Notes: a model not told the origin generated them from the sequence alone. 64,000 nucleotides of DNA from Streptomyces sp. CB02980 (GCF_014451325.2 NZ_JACSCH020000010.1:258941-322940), one strand, 5' to 3'. Shown: positions 25,856 through 35,212, counted from the first letter of the stretch. Made by a program: numbers and translations.

Positions 25856-27763
25856 TCACGGGGTGCGGCCGTCGGGACCGTGGGAACCGCCGCGTCGGAG
25901 AACGGGGCGCAGCGCGTCGATGACGCTCGCGTCGTCGACGGTGGACGGGATGGGTTCGTCGCGGCCGTCGGCGATGCCCCGCATCGTCTTGCGAAGGATC
26001 TTTCCCGAGCGGGTCTTGGGCAGGGCGGCCACGACCGCCACGTCCTTGAGGGAGGCGACGGCGCCGATCCGGTCGCGTACGAGCTGGACGAGTTCGGCCT
26101 CGACCTCGCCCGGTTCGCGGCCGGCGCCGGCTTTCAGGACGACGAAGCCCCGCGGCACCTGTCCCTTGAGGGGGTCGGCGACACCGATGACCGCGCACTC
26201 GGCGACGTCGGGGTGGGCGGCCAGGGCCTCCTCCATGCTGCCCGTGGACAGCCGGTGTCCGGCGACGTTGATGACGTCGTCGGTGCGGCCCATGACGAAG
26301 ACGTAGCCGTCGTCGTCGATGTGCCCGCTGTCACCCGTGAGGTAGTAGCCGTCGTAGGCGGACAGGTAGGAGGCGACGTACCGGTCGTCGTCGTTCCAGA
26401 GGGTGGGGAGTGCTCCGGGCGGCAGGGGGAGTCTGACCACGATCGCGCCGTCGACGCCCTCGGGGGCCGGCTTGCCCGAGGGGTCGAGGACGCGGACGTC
26501 CCAGCCGGGCAGCGGGCGGGTGGGGGAGCCGGGTTTGACGGGGGCGGCTTCGATGCCTACCGGGTTGGCGACGATGGGCCAGCCGGTCTCGGTCTGCCAC
26601 CAGTGGTCGATCACCGGGACGTCCAGGAGGGCGCTCGCCCAGCGATAGGTCTCGGGGTCGAGACGCTCGCCGGCGAGGAAGAGGTAGCGCAGGCGGGAGA
26701 GGTCGTGGTCCGCGGCGAGTGTTCCCTCCGGGTCCTCCTTGCGGATCGCCCGGAAGGCGGTGGGCGCCGTGAACATGGTCTTGACGCCGTAGTCGGCCGC
26801 GACGCGCCAGAACTGACCCGCGTCCGGTGTGCCGACCGGCTTGCCCTCGTACAGGACGGTCGTGGCACCGGCCAGCAGGGGCCCGTAGACGATGTACGAA
26901 TGACCGACGACCCAGCCGACGTCGGATCCGGTGAACATGGTCTCGCCCGGCCCGATGTCGTACACGGCGCCCATCGACCACTGCAGGGCGACCGCGTAGC
27001 CGCCGCAGTCGCGCACCACTCCCTTGGGCTTTCCGGTGGTCCCGGAGGTGTAGAGGACGTACAGCGGATCGGTCGCGGACACGGGAACGCAGTCGGCCGG
27101 CGGTGCGGCGGCCACCAGGCCGGCCCAGTCGAGGTCGTCGGGCCCCAACTCGGCCGGCGCCTGCGGCCGTTGCAGGATCACGCTCTTCTCGGGTCTGTGG
27201 GCGGCGAGTTCGATCGCCCGGTCGAGCAGCGGCTTGTACGCGATGACGCGCTTGCCCTCGATGCCGCAGGAGGCGGAGACGACCACCTTGGGCTTGGCGT
27301 CGTCGATGCGGAGGGCGAGCTCGCGCGGGGCGAACCCGCCGAAGACGACCGAGTGGACCGCGCCGATCCGGGCGCAGGCCAGCATCGCGATGGCGGCCTC
27401 CGGGACCATCGGCAGGTAGATCACCACCCGGTCACCACGCCCCACGCCGAGCTGGGCGAGCGCCCCGGCGAAAGCCGCCACCTCGTCCCTCAGCTGCGTG
27501 TAGCTGTAGGTACGCCGGGTGTCGGTGACGGGGGAGTCGTAGACGAGCGCGGGCTGGTCGCCGCGACCGGCTTCGACGTGCCGGTCGAGCGCGTTGAAGC
27601 AGACGTTGAGTCGTCCGTCGGGAAACCAGCGGTAGAAGGGGGCGCCCGAGGAGTCCAGGGCCCGTCGCGGGACGACATCCCAGTCGATGCCCTCGGCGGC
27701 GTCGAGCCAGAAGGTCTCGGGGTCTTCCGTACTGGCGCGGAAGACATCCTCGTACATTCCCAT
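25856..27763 (-). CDS. prpE: Propionyl-CoA/acetyl-CoA synthetase (AMP-forming)
   Basis: The enzyme activates a short-chain acid with ATP and CoA. The product is 635 residues. ATG 27763 has GAGGAG 6 nt upstream. The ATP motif YTSGTTGKPKGVV is intact, and the acetyl-CoA-synthetase block is present (VIDHWWQTETGWPI). The C-terminal lysine loop KTRSGKILRKTM carries the acetylatable catalytic lysine. RWFPDGRLNVCFNALDRHV and the length favour the propionyl-CoA synthetase (PrpE) subgroup, but acetate could also be used. It supplies acyl-CoA that the glyoxylate enzymes of this window could consume. Confidence 0.85.
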   Translation of the reverse strand: MGMYEDVFRASTEDPETFWLDAAEGIDWDVVPRRALDSSGAPFYRWFPDGRLNVCFNALDRHVEAGRGDQPALVYDSPVTDTRRTYSYTQLRDEVAAFAGALAQLGVGRGDRVVIYLPMVPEAAIAMLACARIGAVHSVVFGGFAPRELALRIDDAKPKVVVSASCGIEGKRVIAYKPLLDRAIELAAHRPEKSVILQRPQAPAELGPDDLDWAGLVAAAPPADCVPVSATDPLYVLYTSGTTGKPKGVVRDCGGYAVALQWSMGAVYDIGPGETMFTGSDVGWVVGHSYIVYGPLLAGATTVLYEGKPVGTPDAGQFWRVAADYGVKTMFTAPTAFRAIRKEDPEGTLAADHDLSRLRYLFLAGERLDPETYRWASALLDVPVIDHWWQTETGWPIVANPVGIEAAPVKPGSPTRPLPGWDVRVLDPSGKPAPEGVDGAIVVRLPLPPGALPTLWNDDDRYVASYLSAYDGYYLTGDSGHIDDDGYVFVMGRTDDVINVAGHRLSTGSMEEALAAHPDVAECAVIGVADPLKGQVPRGFVVLKAGAGREPGEVEAELVQLVRDRIGAVASLKDVAVVAALPKTRSGKILRKTMRGIADGRDEPIPSTVDDASVIDALRPVLRRGGSHGPDGRTP

Positions 27764-28020
27764 CGCGGACTCCTCTTGTCGCGTCGGGGTTCCAACGCCG
27801 TGGGGTCGGACTGCGGTTGCGGCGTACACACGGGCCGGGGTGGGGCCGGCGGGGCGGACCACGCATACCGTATGTCGGCGGTCTGCGGTCTGCGACCGTG
27901 ATCGACCGGACGGATCCCGGCCGGCCTGCGTCTCGAAGCCGGCGCGGGCCGGTGAACCGGACGGCGTGATGCGTGCCACTGTCGGGGCACTTCGCGTCGG
28001 GCATGCGTGATCATGGTCGG

Positions 28021-28722
28021 ATGGACGCTCGTTTCCTTGGTATCGCTGAGCTTTCCGAAGCCCCGTCCGTGGCGGTCGTGATCGACGTCATGCGTGCTTA
28101 CACGGTGGCCGCCTGGGCCTTCGCCCGGGGCGCGGAGAAGATCGTTCTCGCCGAGTCGCTGGACGACGCCCTGGCGCTGAAGGCCCGTCACCCGGACTGG
28201 GTGGCGCTCAAGGACGGCCCGCCCGCGCCCGGCTTCGACGCCGTCAACTCGCCGGGGCTGCTGCGGTCCGTCGACCTGGGTGGACGGACCGTCGTGCAGA
28301 AGACCACGGCGGGGACGGTGGGCGCCCTCGCGGTCAAGGAGGCGTCGCTGGTGCTGTGCGCCGGCTTCGTGGTGGCGGAGGCGACGGCTCGGATCCTGCG
28401 GGCACGCGATGGCGACGACGTCACGTTCGTGGTCACGGGCGAGGACGGCCGGGCCGACGAAGACCTGGCGTGCGCGCAGTACATCGCTCGTCGGGCGACC
28501 GAGAGCGCGACGGACGCGGCCGAGTTCCTCCTCCGCGCCGGCGCGTCGCGCGCCGCCGCCGAGCTGACGGAGGGCATGCGCGAGGGAGCCCACCCCGATG
28601 ACGTCGCCCTCTGCCTCGAACTCGACCGGTTCCCCTTCGCCATGGTGGCGACCCTGGAGGACGGGCTCATGGTCCTCCGCCCTCATGGTGCGCCTTCGCC
28701 CACCGACACCGCTGCCATCTGA
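28021..28722 (+). CDS. ComB-like 2-phosphosulfolactate phosphatase family protein
   Basis: The product is 233 residues from ATG 28021. The family blocks are VVIDVMRAYTVAAWAFARGA near the N-terminus, LKDGPPAPGFDAVNSP and VVQKTTAGTVGAL, matching the ComB fold, a magnesium-dependent phosphatase. In methanogens ComB serves coenzyme M synthesis. Streptomyces do not make coenzyme M, so the physiological substrate here is unknown. It is divergent from prpE and shows no operon partner. Confidence 0.75.
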   Translation: MDARFLGIAELSEAPSVAVVIDVMRAYTVAAWAFARGAEKIVLAESLDDALALKARHPDWVALKDGPPAPGFDAVNSPGLLRSVDLGGRTVVQKTTAGTVGALAVKEASLVLCAGFVVAEATARILRARDGDDVTFVVTGEDGRADEDLACAQYIARRATESATDAAEFLLRAGASRAAAELTEGMREGAHPDDVALCLELDRFPFAMVATLEDGLMVLRPHGAPSPTDTAAI

Positions 28723-28865
28723 TCGGCGACGCGGTCCCCCACCTCCCGGCTGCTCCGATAGGCGGAAGCCCCGTCGGGCGTGCGGCGCACCCCGTGCGTG
28801 CCCTCTCCGGCCGGGCGTCGGCCTTCTGGTACGACGGTGGCCCGACCACTCGGAGGAGGACGTGG

Positions 28866-29207
28866 GTGTCCGACAACATGGAGCCGAACCGGCGGACCGG
28901 TGAGCAGACGAAGGCGCTGGCGGAAGCCGCGGCGGTGGTCGTCGCCGCGCGACGCGAGGCAGCGGCGATCCTGCGGAGGGCGGACACGGAGCTGCTGCCC
29001 GAGGAGCGCGACTGGTTCGTGGGCGACGGCTGCGGGGGTGCGCTGGCACCGCCCCCGACTCCCCACTTCTGCCTGTGCCCGCGCTACCGCGGCAACGGCC
29101 ACGAGCCCTGTGTGAACACCTTCGTCGACGACACGGGACCTGATCTCGGCACGGGCTCCCCCCGCGTCCGCTGCCGCCACCCGAAGGACTCGCACGGCCG
29201 GATCTGA
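28866..29207 (+). CDS. Small cysteine-rich protein of unknown function
   Basis: The product is 113 residues. GTG 28866 follows GGAGGAG. The N-terminal third is an Ala/Glu helix (about 15-45). The C-terminal part contains clustered Cys/His (CGG, FCLCPRYRGNGHEPC, RCRHPKDSH), suggesting a metal site. I do not recognise the family. It lies upstream of the cold shock gene, about 190 nt away. Confidence 0.55.
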   Translation: MSDNMEPNRRTGEQTKALAEAAAVVVAARREAAAILRRADTELLPEERDWFVGDGCGGALAPPPTPHFCLCPRYRGNGHEPCVNTFVDDTGPDLGTGSPRVRCRHPKDSHGRI

Positions 29208-29397
29208 CCCCCGGTCACCGGTGCGAGGTCCGGAGTCGTACGTCCCGGCCGACCGGAAGATCATCACATCGGAGTAACAAGATCGGATCAGTGGGTGTAG
29301 GTGGGGATGTGTCGGGGGAAGACCCGAGTGGCACCCGTGGAAGGGCGCCGCGACGGTCCCACCCCGGACCGTCGCCGGACTGACCAGAAGGACGAGC

Positions 29398-29601
29398 ATG
29401 GCCAGCGGCACCGTGAAGTGGTTCAACTCCGAGAAGGGCTTCGGCTTCATCGCCCAGGACGGCGGCGGACCGGACGTCTTCGCCCACTACTCCAACATCT
29501 CGGGCAACGGGTACCGCGAGCTGACCGAGGGCGAGGCCGTGACGTTCGACATCACCCAGGGCCAGAAGGGTCCGCAGGCGGAGAACATCGTCCGGGGCTG
29601 A
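29398..29601 (+). CDS. CspA family cold shock protein
   Basis: The product is 67 residues and forms a single cold-shock domain. RNP1 (KGFGFI) and RNP2 (VFAHYS) are intact, as is the starting motif GTVKWFNSEKGFGFI. It binds single-stranded RNA and DNA and acts as an RNA chaperone. AAGGACGAGC precedes ATG 29398. A leader of up to 190 nt separates it from the upstream gene, which may be a regulatory 5' leader as in other csp genes. Several paralogues are expected in the genome. Confidence 0.95.
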   Translation: MASGTVKWFNSEKGFGFIAQDGGGPDVFAHYSNISGNGYRELTEGEAVTFDITQGQKGPQAENIVRG

Positions 29602-29654
29602 GCCCCGGGCCCGCTCCGGCGGGCTTGTCTCCCTCCTGACGGCGACCCGCTGTC

Positions 29655-29685
29655 GACGGCGCCCGCACCTCGTGCGGGCGCCGTC
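29655..29685. terminator. Bidirectional terminator between csp and the sugar dehydrogenase
   Basis: A perfect 14-bp stem (GACGGCGCCCGCAC and complement) with a 3-nt loop lies between the two convergent stops. Confidence 0.65.
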
Positions 29686-29715
29686 GGGGTGTCGTGACAC
29701 CCGTGGCGGTGGCGG

Positions 29716-32244
29716 TCAGCCGACGTCGATGCGGAAGATCTTGTCGGAGCCGTCGGGATCGCCGCCGTTGTTGTCGGCGTTGGTCGTCGTCAGCCAGAGC
29801 CGGTCGGCGCCCGGGACCTTCGTGACCGTACGCAGACGGCCGTAGCTGCCGACGTAGTACGAGGTCGGTGTGCCGACCGTCTCGGTGTCGCCGTTGATCG
29901 GGATCCGCCACATCCGCTCGCCCCGCAGGCTCGCCATGTAGACGACGTTGCGCACGATCGCGATGCCGCTCGGCGATGCCTGCGCGACCGGCCAGGACGC
30001 CTTGGGGTCGGTCATGCCGGCCGCACCGCAGGTGCCCTCACAGGTGGGCCAGCCGTAGTTGGCCCCGGGCTTGACGAGGTTGAGCTCGTCCCGCGTGGCG
30101 TCGCCGAACTCCGCCTCCCACAGACGGCCGCCGCGGTCGAACGCCAGGCCCTGGGGATTGCGGTGGCCCAGGCTGTACACGTAGTTGCCGAACGGGTTGC
30201 CCGGGGCGGGAGCGCCCGCCGTGGTCAGCCGCAGGATCTTGCCGTTGAGCGAGTTCTTGTCCTGGGCCAGCGCGGGCGTCTGACCGTCACCCGTGGAGGC
30301 GTACAGGAACCCGTCCGGGCCGATGGCCAGCCGGCCGCCGTTGTGGAAGCGGTTCTTCTTGATGCCCTGGAGCAGCACGGTGTAGCCGCCGAGCGAGGTG
30401 CCGTTGTACGTCATCCGCACGATCCGGTTGCCCTCGGAAGCGGTGTGCATGAGGTAGACGTGGCGGTTGGTCGACCAGTCGGGGTCGACGGCCACGCCGA
30501 GCAGACCGCCCTCGCCGTCCGTGGTCACCACGTTGGGGACCGTGCCCACCTGTGTCTTCGTACCGGTCGGGGTCAGCCTGTAGACCTTGAAGCTGTCCCG
30601 TTCCGTCACCAGGGCGGACGTGCCGTCCGGCATCCAGTGGACGCCCCAGGGAATGGTCCAGCCGCTGGACAGCGTCGCCGGGGAGCCGGGCACGCCACCG
30701 TCGTCGGCACACGCTCCGGTCGTGAAGGAGACCGGATCGGACGCTGCCGAGTAGCCGCCCGCCGTGTCCTTGGCGACCACCGTCAGGCTGAACGGCGCGT
30801 CGCACGCGAGCCCCGTCACGGCCTTCGTGGTGACCGGCGGGGTGCCGGTCACGGTGGCGACGACCGCCGCACCGCTGCGGATCTCGTACGCCACGACACC
30901 CTGGTCGTCCGTGGCAGCGCCCCACGTCAGGGTGGCCCCGGTGGAGGTGACGGCGGAGACGGTGGGGGTGCCCGGCCGGCTCGGCAGCGGATCGGTGCCG
31001 GGTGTGGTGGCGCAGTCGACGGCCGGGCTCGCCGGGGAGGCGTTGCCGGACGCGTCACGCGCGATCACGGTCAGGTTGTACGTGGTGCCCGGGGCGAGTC
31101 CGGTGAGGGCCTTGGCGGTGGTGTCGCCCGGCGCCTCGGCGAGCTTGTTGCCGCGCTCGTAGATGTCGTACGCGCTGACGGCCACGTCGTCGGTGGCGGC
31201 GCCCCACGTGAGGGTCAGCCCGTTCGGGCCGGCGGCGGAGCAGCTCGGTGTGCCGGGTCGGGTCGGGGGCGTGGTGTCGGCCGCGGTGCCGACCCGCAGC
31301 CGGTCGAGGTTCGGGCCGCCGTCGGCACTGGTCGCGGTGGCCCGGACCTTGTTCGTACCGGCCTGGAGCACGGCGTTCACGGTCTTCGCCGTCCAGGTGT
31401 CCCAGCTGCCCGTGGACGGGAACGTGACGCCGGACGCGACCACCGTGCCGTTGACGGAGATGTCCAGGGGGCGGGTGGCCGTCGTTCCGTTGGCGTACTG
31501 GAGGGCGAGCGAGGCACTGCCCGCCGTCGCGGCGCTCACCGTGAACTCCACGTACGAACCGGCGATGTTGGTGTAGTCGACGAATCCGCTGCCGGTGTAG
31601 CCCGTGTGGTTGGTCGCCACGGCGCCCTGCCCGATGGCGGCGTCCTCGGCCTGGTAGTCGGAGACCGGAGCGGTGAGTTCGACGTCCAGGTGATCCAGAT
31701 TGGGCAGGCCTGCCGCGGTGGTGGAGGTCAGCCGGATCTTGTTGTTCCCGGCCGTGACGGGGGCGGTCACGGTGGCTGTCGTCCAGCCGCTCCATGAACC
31801 GGTGGACGGGAACGAACGGGCGGCCGCGACCACCGCGCCGTTGACGGAGATGGTCGCCGGGCGGTCCGTGGTGGTCCCGTTGGCGTACCGGATCGCGAGC
31901 ACCGCCGTACCGGCGCTCGCGGCGTTCACGGTGAACTCCACATGACTGCCCGCCACGTTGTCGCCGTTGACGAACCCGGTGCCGGAGAAGCCGGCGTGGT
32001 TGGCCTCCACCACGCCCTGGGACACGGCGGCGGACTCGGCTTCGTAGCGGACGGGCGCCGCCGCGCGGTCGGGGACGTCGGCGCGGTCGGGGACGCGTGC
32101 GCGGTCGGTGGCCGCTGTGCGCTCGGTGGCGGCGGTGGCCGGGGGAGGGACCAGCAGGGCGGCCGACCCGAGGGCGGCGACCACCATCGTGCTGATCAGT
32201 CCGGGGCGTAGGCGTCGGAGGGTCGGGTGTGTGGATCTCTGCAC
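29716..32244 (-). CDS. Secreted glucose/sorbosone dehydrogenase-type beta-propeller with two CBM and two FN3 modules
   Basis: The product is 842 residues from GTG 32244, with a weak ribosome site. A signal peptide (to about residue 38) precedes two tandem carbohydrate-binding modules of the CBM6/35 type (about 66-190 and 195-320; each begins YEAESA or YQAEDA and has SGTGFVN or TGSGFVD). Two fibronectin type III domains follow (about 328-420 and 425-515), then a GSDH-like six-bladed propeller (about 525-842: WGVHWMPDG, EGGLLGVAVDPDW, NRFHNGGRLAIGPDG, GHRNPQGLAFD). The propeller motifs match PQQ-dependent soluble sugar dehydrogenases. PQQ use and the actual sugar are not provable here. It probably oxidises sugars while attached to polysaccharide. 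Confidence 0.85.
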   Translation of the reverse strand: MQRSTHPTLRRLRPGLISTMVVAALGSAALLVPPPATAATERTAATDRARVPDRADVPDRAAAPVRYEAESAAVSQGVVEANHAGFSGTGFVNGDNVAGSHVEFTVNAASAGTAVLAIRYANGTTTDRPATISVNGAVVAAARSFPSTGSWSGWTTATVTAPVTAGNNKIRLTSTTAAGLPNLDHLDVELTAPVSDYQAEDAAIGQGAVATNHTGYTGSGFVDYTNIAGSYVEFTVSAATAGSASLALQYANGTTATRPLDISVNGTVVASGVTFPSTGSWDTWTAKTVNAVLQAGTNKVRATATSADGGPNLDRLRVGTAADTTPPTRPGTPSCSAAGPNGLTLTWGAATDDVAVSAYDIYERGNKLAEAPGDTTAKALTGLAPGTTYNLTVIARDASGNASPASPAVDCATTPGTDPLPSRPGTPTVSAVTSTGATLTWGAATDDQGVVAYEIRSGAAVVATVTGTPPVTTKAVTGLACDAPFSLTVVAKDTAGGYSAASDPVSFTTGACADDGGVPGSPATLSSGWTIPWGVHWMPDGTSALVTERDSFKVYRLTPTGTKTQVGTVPNVVTTDGEGGLLGVAVDPDWSTNRHVYLMHTASEGNRIVRMTYNGTSLGGYTVLLQGIKKNRFHNGGRLAIGPDGFLYASTGDGQTPALAQDKNSLNGKILRLTTAGAPAPGNPFGNYVYSLGHRNPQGLAFDRGGRLWEAEFGDATRDELNLVKPGANYGWPTCEGTCGAAGMTDPKASWPVAQASPSGIAIVRNVVYMASLRGERMWRIPINGDTETVGTPTSYYVGSYGRLRTVTKVPGADRLWLTTTNADNNGGDPDGSDKIFRIDVG

Positions 32245-32404
32245 GTCAACTCACTTCCCGGGAGGGGTGCGGTGGGGTGATCAGCCCCGCCCGGGCTGCG
32301 GAATCGCGGCACCGGCCGCGGTGTCGAGCACCCGCAGCAGCGTGGCAGTGCGGCCAACGGACGTTCTCAGCTTCAGGGCTTGGCAGGGCACGGTCAATAC
32401 GTTG

Positions 32405-32421
32405 TTAGGAAAGTTTCCCAA
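32405..32421. promoter_or_regulatory. AT-rich palindromic operator candidate upstream of the sugar dehydrogenase
   Basis: TTAGGAAAGTTTCCCAA is an inverted repeat with one mismatch around a central G, in the only AT-rich patch of the region, 161 nt upstream of the GTG. Similar palindromes precede many secreted carbohydrate-active genes in Streptomyces as I recall them. The binding protein is not known to me. It could equally serve the convergent permease gene's 3' side, though it stands in the dehydrogenase promoter region. Confidence 0.45.
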
Positions 32422-32448
32422 TAGTCAGGCCCCGGGTGCCGGGCCGCA

Positions 32449-33249
32449 TCAGAGGGCTCCGATGGTCCGGGCGGCGTAGAAGGCGCCGATCGCGGCGGCG
32501 AGTACGCCGAGCAGCAGACGCAGGGCCTTCTCGGGCAGGCGAGGCTGGAGGCGGGCGCCGAGATAGCCGCCGACCAGTCCGCCGAGGCCGCACGCCAGGC
32601 CGAGCCACCAGTCGGGGGCGACGTCACCGGAGCTGGCCAGGGACAGCACCACGTACGCGGCGGCGCCGACGAGGGAGGTGGCGAACGTGGCGGCGAGCGC
32701 GGCCGGTGCCACCCGGCTCATGGGCAGGCCGCGGGCGGCCAGGATCGGCCCGAGCAGCGAGCCGCCGCCGATGCCGTAGATCCCGCCGAACACCCCCACC
32801 CCCACGGCCAGCGTGGTGAGCACGGCCGGGCGCGGCTCCGCCGGTGAGACGGCGGGGGTCGGGGTGCGGCGTGCGGGGGCGAGCGTGCGGGCGCACAGCC
32901 AGAGTCCGAGAGGCAGCAGGAGGACCGCGACCAGCAACTGGAAGACCTCCGGGCCCGGGAGGGCGTAGACGCGGATCGCGGCGCCGAGGACGACTCCCGG
33001 CAGCGTGCCGGCGATCAGCCGCCGGGTCAGCGGGCCGCGCAGTGTGCCGTCGCGGCGGTAGCGCCACAGGGCGCCGGGTCCGGCCACCACGTTGTACAGG
33101 AGGTTCGTCGGAGTGATCGCCGGGTTCGGTACGCCGAAGACGCTCAGATGGACCGGCAGCAGGAACACCGCCCCGGACACGCCGGCCGGCGCGGTCACCA
33201 CCGCGATCAGCAGCCCGGCGACCAGGCCCGCCCACACCGTCCAGTCCAC
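32449..33249 (-). CDS. TauE/SafE (TSUP) family permease
   Basis: The product is 266 residues from GTG 33249, with GGAGG and GGGGAG upstream. About eight hydrophobic helices carry the duplicated family motif: NPAITPTNLLYNVVAGPGALWRY in the first half, GIYGIGGGSLLGPILAARGL in the second. TSUP proteins export or import sulfite, sulfonates or related organosulfur anions. No sulfur gene adjoins, so the substrate stays open. Confidence 0.85.
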   Translation of the reverse strand: MDWTVWAGLVAGLLIAVVTAPAGVSGAVFLLPVHLSVFGVPNPAITPTNLLYNVVAGPGALWRYRRDGTLRGPLTRRLIAGTLPGVVLGAAIRVYALPGPEVFQLLVAVLLLPLGLWLCARTLAPARRTPTPAVSPAEPRPAVLTTLAVGVGVFGGIYGIGGGSLLGPILAARGLPMSRVAPAALAATFATSLVGAAAYVVLSLASSGDVAPDWWLGLACGLGGLVGGYLGARLQPRLPEKALRLLLGVLAAAIGAFYAARTIGAL

Positions 33250-33370
33250 CGGGCTCCCCGTTCCTCCGACGCCGCCCGGACAGTACCGGACCGTGTCCGC
33301 GGGCCGGCCGGCCAGGGGCTCGGCGGCAACGTGATGTTCATGTGTCGCTGTGCGTCGGTAGGCTCGTCGT

Positions 33371-33736
33371 ATGGTCCAGAGCAACGCTGAAGACGTCGAC
33401 GGATACCTGGCCGAGGTGCCCGCGCCCCGGCAGGAGACGCTGCGGCGGCTGCGCGAGCTGTGCCGGGAGGAACTGGTCGGCTTCACGGAGTCGATGGCGT
33501 ACGGCATGCCGGTCTACGAGCGGGACGGCAGCGCCGAGATCGCCTTCGCCAGCCAGAAGCAGTACATCTCCTTCTACCTCATGCGCGGCGACGTCCGCGA
33601 CGCCTTCACGGAGCGGCTCGCGGGGCAGGACATGGGCAAGGGGTGTCTGCGGTTCAGGAAGCCCGAGCGGATCGACTTCGATCTGGTGCGCGACCTCCTG
33701 AAGGCCACCGCGGTCCGGCCCGGCGCGATCTGCTGA
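33371..33736 (+). CDS. DUF1801 (YdhG/Fra-like) protein
   Basis: The product is 121 residues from ATG 33371. The DUF1801 core covers nearly the whole protein: YLAEVPAPRQETLRRLRELC, ESMAYGMPVYE, ISFYLMRGDVR, GCLRFRKPERIDFDLVRDLL. Members include the Bacillus iron chaperone Fra (frataxin-like fold) and many uncharacterised proteins. It is cytoplasmic, and iron binding is only a family possibility. Confidence 0.8.
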   Translation: MVQSNAEDVDGYLAEVPAPRQETLRRLRELCREELVGFTESMAYGMPVYERDGSAEIAFASQKQYISFYLMRGDVRDAFTERLAGQDMGKGCLRFRKPERIDFDLVRDLLKATAVRPGAIC

Positions 33737-33916
33737 CCGCCCTGCCCCGGCGGTGTCGTGGCCCTCGCGGCCGGGCGGTGAACACACGCCGACATGTGCA
33801 TGCTTCTTCCGTCACGTCCCTGTACGGGAGTTGACTACGTGTCCAACAGCGGCGAGCGTTCGGAGGGGCGGGTTCGGGCCGCCCGGTGGCAGTAGGGACG
33901 GACGGGGGAGTCGGTC

Positions 33917-35209
33917 ATGCTCGCACGAATACTGCGCGTACCCGCGGTGCGGAAGAGACTGCTGTGGACCCTGCTCGCCGTGGTGCTGTTCCGGCTGGGG
34001 CAGAACCTGCCCCTCCCGGGCGTACACGGCGAAGCGTTGGCGAGGGCGGCGGCGGCCGAGACCGCGGCGGCCGAGGACGGCGAGGGAGGGCAACGGCTCT
34101 ACGGCCTCGTCGAGTTGCTCACCGGAGGCGGCCTCGGGCAGCTGTCGGTGTTCACGTTCGGGATCGTGCCCGTCATCGCCGCCCGGCTCGTCATGGAGGT
34201 CGCGGGGCCGTTGGTTCCGCGCGTCCGGCTTCTGGCGGCGGCCGGCAGCGAGGGTGCCGCGGTGATCGCGCGCTGGACCAGGCGGCTCGCCGTCCTTCTG
34301 GCCGCCGGCCTCGGTGTATGGGTGGCGGCCGCCGTGGCCGGCGAAGGGTGCGTCCCGCTCACCGGCATCTGCGCTTCCGGGGGCCCGGGCCTGCTCCACG
34401 ACCGCGCCGACGGCCCGATCGTGGCCGTCGCCCTGGTGGCGACGACGGCCGCGGGCACGGCGGTCGTCCTTCGGTTGGGCGGGCTGATCACGGCGCGCGG
34501 GGTCGGCGAGGGGCTCTCCGTGCTCTTCCTCGCCCAACTCGCCGCCGTCGTCCCGGGTCAGGTCGCGAGCGCCGCCCGGGAGACCGGGGGCACGCGCGGC
34601 ACCCTGGTGCTCCTCGCCGTCGTCCTCGCCCTCCTGGTCATGACGGTGGTGGTCGTCGTCGTGCAGCAGAGCGAGCGGCGCATCCCCGTGCAGCAGGCCA
34701 AGCGGATGGTCGGCCGCAGCGCCCTCGGCCCCACCCCGACCTACGTCCCCGTCAGGGGCGGCCAGGACGGCTTCGTCGTGATGATCCCGGCCTCGCTGCT
34801 GCTCCTCGCGCCCGCCCCGGTCGGGCCGTGGCTCCTGCCCGCGTACGTCCTGGTCGTCTTCGCGTACGGGTGGCTCCGGGCCCGAGTCGAGCCCGCCGCC
34901 CCCGACCTCGCCGACCGGCTGAAGCGCTCGGGCCTGTTCGTACCCGGTGTCCGTACGGGGCCGCAGACCGCGCAGTACATCGCTTACGTCCAGTCGCGGA
35001 TCGGGCTGACCGCCGCGCTCGCCATGACGGGCGTCGCCCTGGTCCCCGTGCTCGCCCTCACCCTCTCCGCCGGGCCCGCCGGGCGGTTCGCCCTCAGTGC
35101 GACGACGCTGCTGATCGTCGTGAGCGCCGCCGTGAGGACCGCGCTGCCGGCCGTACGGCAGATGGAGTCCCTTGCCGTGCGACAGGCGTACGGCCCGTTC
35201 CTGCGCTGA
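33917..35209 (+). CDS. Solitary second SecY-like translocase protein
   Basis: The product is 430 residues from ATG 33917, with GGGGGAG upstream. The whole length aligns in order with SecY: N-terminal VPAVRKRLLWTLLAVVLFRLGQ, NLPLPGVH, the second-helix region GQLSVFTFGIVPVIAARLVM, loop QQSERRIPVQQAKRM, and C-terminal tail VRQAYGPFLR. About ten membrane helices are predicted. The true secY should be in the ribosomal-protein operon, so this is a paralogue. Several positions differ from house-keeping SecY, and no SecA2, accessory Sec or glycosyltransferase gene is nearby. It may be a specialised translocon component or a degenerate copy. It converges with nmtR with only 3 nt between the stops. Confidence 0.75.
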   Translation: MLARILRVPAVRKRLLWTLLAVVLFRLGQNLPLPGVHGEALARAAAAETAAAEDGEGGQRLYGLVELLTGGGLGQLSVFTFGIVPVIAARLVMEVAGPLVPRVRLLAAAGSEGAAVIARWTRRLAVLLAAGLGVWVAAAVAGEGCVPLTGICASGGPGLLHDRADGPIVAVALVATTAAGTAVVLRLGGLITARGVGEGLSVLFLAQLAAVVPGQVASAARETGGTRGTLVLLAVVLALLVMTVVVVVVQQSERRIPVQQAKRMVGRSALGPTPTYVPVRGGQDGFVVMIPASLLLLAPAPVGPWLLPAYVLVVFAYGWLRARVEPAAPDLADRLKRSGLFVPGVRTGPQTAQYIAYVQSRIGLTAALAMTGVALVPVLALTLSAGPAGRFALSATTLLIVVSAAVRTALPAVRQMESLAVRQAYGPFLR

Positions 35210-35212
35210 TCG

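Noticed and set aside
32449..33507. Longer TauE/SafE protein starting at 33507
   Set aside because: The extra 86 residues are charged, not conserved, and overlap the divergent DUF1801 gene. GTG 33249 has a good ribosome site.
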